A DNA stretch of 6,867 nt, from positions 1 to 6,867 of the forward strand of contig DGLO01000096.1 in the NCBI GenBank assembly GCA_002388005.1, read 5' to 3'. A model generated the notes under the pieces. That model made no database searches. It was not told where the DNA came from and saw nothing but the letters and a program-made list of their open reading frames with translations. The stretch's first letter is position 1. Each line of letters starts with the position of its first letter. Source of the DNA: Candidatus Neomicrothrix sp. UBA4542. GTDB taxonomy: Bacteria > Actinomycetota > Acidimicrobiia > Acidimicrobiales > Poriferisodalaceae. A program made the translations under genes and the position numbers. Of this stretch, positions 5,786 through 6,867 are shown piece after piece.

Positions 5786-6402
5786 CTACACACCGATTTC
5801 GCGTCGCTTTCGCGATCCTGACGACGGTCTTGATAACTCTCCCAAGCTGTGGGCTCAGTTCTGACAGCCAGCCGACCACTCTTTCGGTCCCTAAAGACGT
5901 ATTCCCTTCAGATGCTGGGGAGAGCGGCCAGGTCGGCCTAGTCCCGAACGCAACCCTCCATCCGGTCTATTTTCTGCGAGATGATGCATTAGCTGAGATC
6001 CAAAGGCCCCTACCTCCGCCGGTGTTTCTCGATGCACCATTGAATAACCTGCTCGAGGGTCCAACAGAGGCCGAAGCGGAACGGGGATTTGTGTCGGCGA
6101 TACCTGCTGGCACTGAGGTAGTTGACGTCGCTCTAATGAGAAACAACACGATCTCGATTCACCTCAACCAAACATTTTTCGAAATCGAAGGTGCTCAACG
6201 AATTCGCGCTTCCGCACAACTGGTATTTACAGCGTCGGCACTAGTCAACGACACCCAGGGAGTGATCTTCTTCTTGGAGGGAGAGCCAGTTCAGCTGCCT
6301 GATGGTGAAGGGATGATCGAAGAAGTCCCCGAAGGCCGACTTCCCGCACCGCTAACTATCGGCGACTACTCCGCTCTCTCACCTGTCGTAAGCAGCGAGT
6401 AG
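5782..6402 (+). CDS. GerMN-domain lipoprotein, LpqB-like but short
   Basis: The 206-residue product begins with a lipoprotein signal: basic THRFR, a hydrophobic run at about 8-20 and the lipobox LPSC with C23 as the lipidated cysteine. It should be anchored to the outer face of the membrane. A low-complexity Ser/Thr/Asp/Pro linker (24-50) precedes one GerMN-like domain at about 58-172, recognised from PVYFLRDDALAEI, PLNNLLEGPTEAEAERGF, SAIPAGTEVVDVAL and the IHLNQTFFEIEG...AQLVFTASAL pattern. GerMN domains occur in spore-germination GerM and in LpqB, the lipoprotein that interacts with MtrB in mycobacteria. LpqB is much longer, with a C-terminal beta-propeller region after its GerMN domain; here the protein stops soon after the single domain with a proline-rich tail. 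A function in modulating the upstream kinase is inferred from position. Its stop is three bases from the convergent TrkH stop. Confidence 0.87.
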   Translation: MTTHRFRVAFAILTTVLITLPSCGLSSDSQPTTLSVPKDVFPSDAGESGQVGLVPNATLHPVYFLRDDALAEIQRPLPPPVFLDAPLNNLLEGPTEAEAERGFVSAIPAGTEVVDVALMRNNTISIHLNQTFFEIEGAQRIRASAQLVFTASALVNDTQGVIFFLEGEPVQLPDGEGMIEEVPEGRLPAPLTIGDYSALSPVVSSE

Positions 6403-6405
6403 TCA

Positions 6406-6867
6406 TTAACCGAAGTTTGAGCGGGTAAGGCGCCTGCGTCGACGAACCTGCGCTATTCCTCTAGTGGACGCAACAAGCATCAGCATCGTGGGGAATACTT
6501 CGAGTCGACCAAAAAACATCAGCGCCATGAGAGCCGCTCTGCCTGCTCTTGGAAAAACGAGGAAATTGTTGGTTGGACCGGCATCGCCGAGGGCGGGTCC
6601 GGCATTCCCTAGGGCAGATATGGCCCCACTGAAACCTGTAACCGGGTCGACCCCGAGTCCAGTGAGAACTACTCCCCCTGCCACTATTAAACCCAAATAG
6701 AGCAGAACGAAGCCCACTACCTTTGCCGCGATCTGTTCTTCGATGGTCGTACGGCCCAGACGAATCGGAACCACGGCTTTCGGATGTCGCGCTCGGACTA
6801 ACTCTCTGAACGCGTATCGAAACACGACCTGTAATCGGAGCACCTTCATGCCTCCAGCGGTCGAACC
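6406..6867 (-). CDS. TrkH-family potassium uptake protein, C-terminal part (runs off right edge)
   Basis: The frame enters from the right edge and gives 153 residues of a K+ transporter subunit (TrkH/KtrB family). It opens with GSTAGGMKVLRL, the conserved glycine-rich intramembrane loop region of the third pore repeat. A positively charged cytosolic loop (about 15-38) and a membrane helix (about 42-67, VVGFVLLYLGLIVAGGVVLTG) follow. The fourth pore loop is SGAISALGNAGPALGDAGP, with its selectivity-filter glycine. The final helix carries GRLEVFPTMLMLVAS, matching the usual GRLE motif of the last segment. The tail is strongly basic (RRRRRLTRSNFG). The ATG at 6849 is an internal methionine of the GSTAGGM motif and not the gene start; at least three pore repeats must lie beyond the window. 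Members normally pair with a TrkA/KtrA nucleotide-binding regulatory subunit, not visible here. Its TAA lies three bases from the stop of the converging lipoprotein gene. Confidence 0.9.
   Translation of the reverse strand, partial: GSTAGGMKVLRLQVVFRYAFRELVRARHPKAVVPIRLGRTTIEEQIAAKVVGFVLLYLGLIVAGGVVLTGLGVDPVTGFSGAISALGNAGPALGDAGPTNNFLVFPRAGRAALMALMFFGRLEVFPTMLMLVASTRGIAQVRRRRRLTRSNFG

Noticed and set aside
5011..5793. Two long minus-strand open frames (5011-5442 and 5455-5793)
   Set aside because: They are antisense to the histidine kinase core domains, with serine/arginine/proline-biased products typical of shadows.
1729..6423. 11-base repeat aagtttgagcg at 1729-1739 and 6413-6423
   Set aside because: Both copies lie in or at the end of unrelated coding sequence, and a single match of this length in a window of this size can arise by chance.
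6406..6849. Complete small gene starting at ATG 6849
   Set aside because: The ATG codes the methionine of the GSTAGGM motif, and the frame stays open to the right edge, so this is the tail of a longer TrkH gene.
1..6867. CRISPR arrays, tRNA/rRNA genes, insertion sequences, attachment sites
   Set aside because: No regularly spaced repeats, tRNA-like T-loop/anticodon patterns, transposase motifs or flanking inverted repeats were seen. The window is packed with ordinary chromosomal genes.

Overview
The window looks like a chromosomal segment from an actinobacterium. Three things point there: a response regulator, sensor kinase and GerMN lipoprotein in the order of the actinobacterial mtrA-mtrB-lpqB operon; a DUF3040 membrane protein next to a Y-family polymerase; and frequent GTG/TTG starts. 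Base composition looks moderate rather than very GC-rich (judged by eye, not computed). That would suit a lineage such as marine or freshwater Acidimicrobiia, but this placement is an inference. The window is almost fully coding, and no RNA genes, insertion sequences, CRISPR arrays or prophage pieces were seen.

Left half (1-2539), all on the minus strand and transcribed leftwards: a Nudix hydrolase (2539-2015), DNA polymerase IV/DinB (1958-744), a DUF3040 two-helix membrane protein (about 677-300) and the N-terminal 101 codons of a ROK-family sugar kinase that runs off the left edge. The ROK reading frame has no ATG/GTG/TTG start near its N-terminus. The best candidate is a CTG that overlaps the DUF3040 stop as CTGA.

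A compact divergent region (about 2540-2637) separates this group from a rightward operon. That operon holds a 77-residue two-helix membrane protein (2638-2871), an inositol-monophosphatase-family enzyme (2868-3692), an MtrA-like response regulator (3696-4376), an MtrB-like histidine kinase (4379-5785) and a short GerMN lipoprotein (5782-6402). Every junction is either a 4-base stop/start overlap or a gap of 2-3 bases, so this is very likely one transcript. The likely theme is envelope sensing: a membrane kinase and its DNA-binding partner, with a lipoprotein that resembles the N-terminal part of LpqB without its propeller. A phosphatase and a small membrane protein sit at the head.

Right edge (6406-6867): the C-terminal part of a TrkH-family potassium uptake channel subunit lies on the minus strand, convergent with the lipoprotein gene and separated from it by three bases. 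It continues beyond the window.

I found no clearly new system. The most notable points are the reduced LpqB-like member of the mtrAB-type operon, the IMPase/small membrane protein at its head, and the CTG-only start of the ROK gene.
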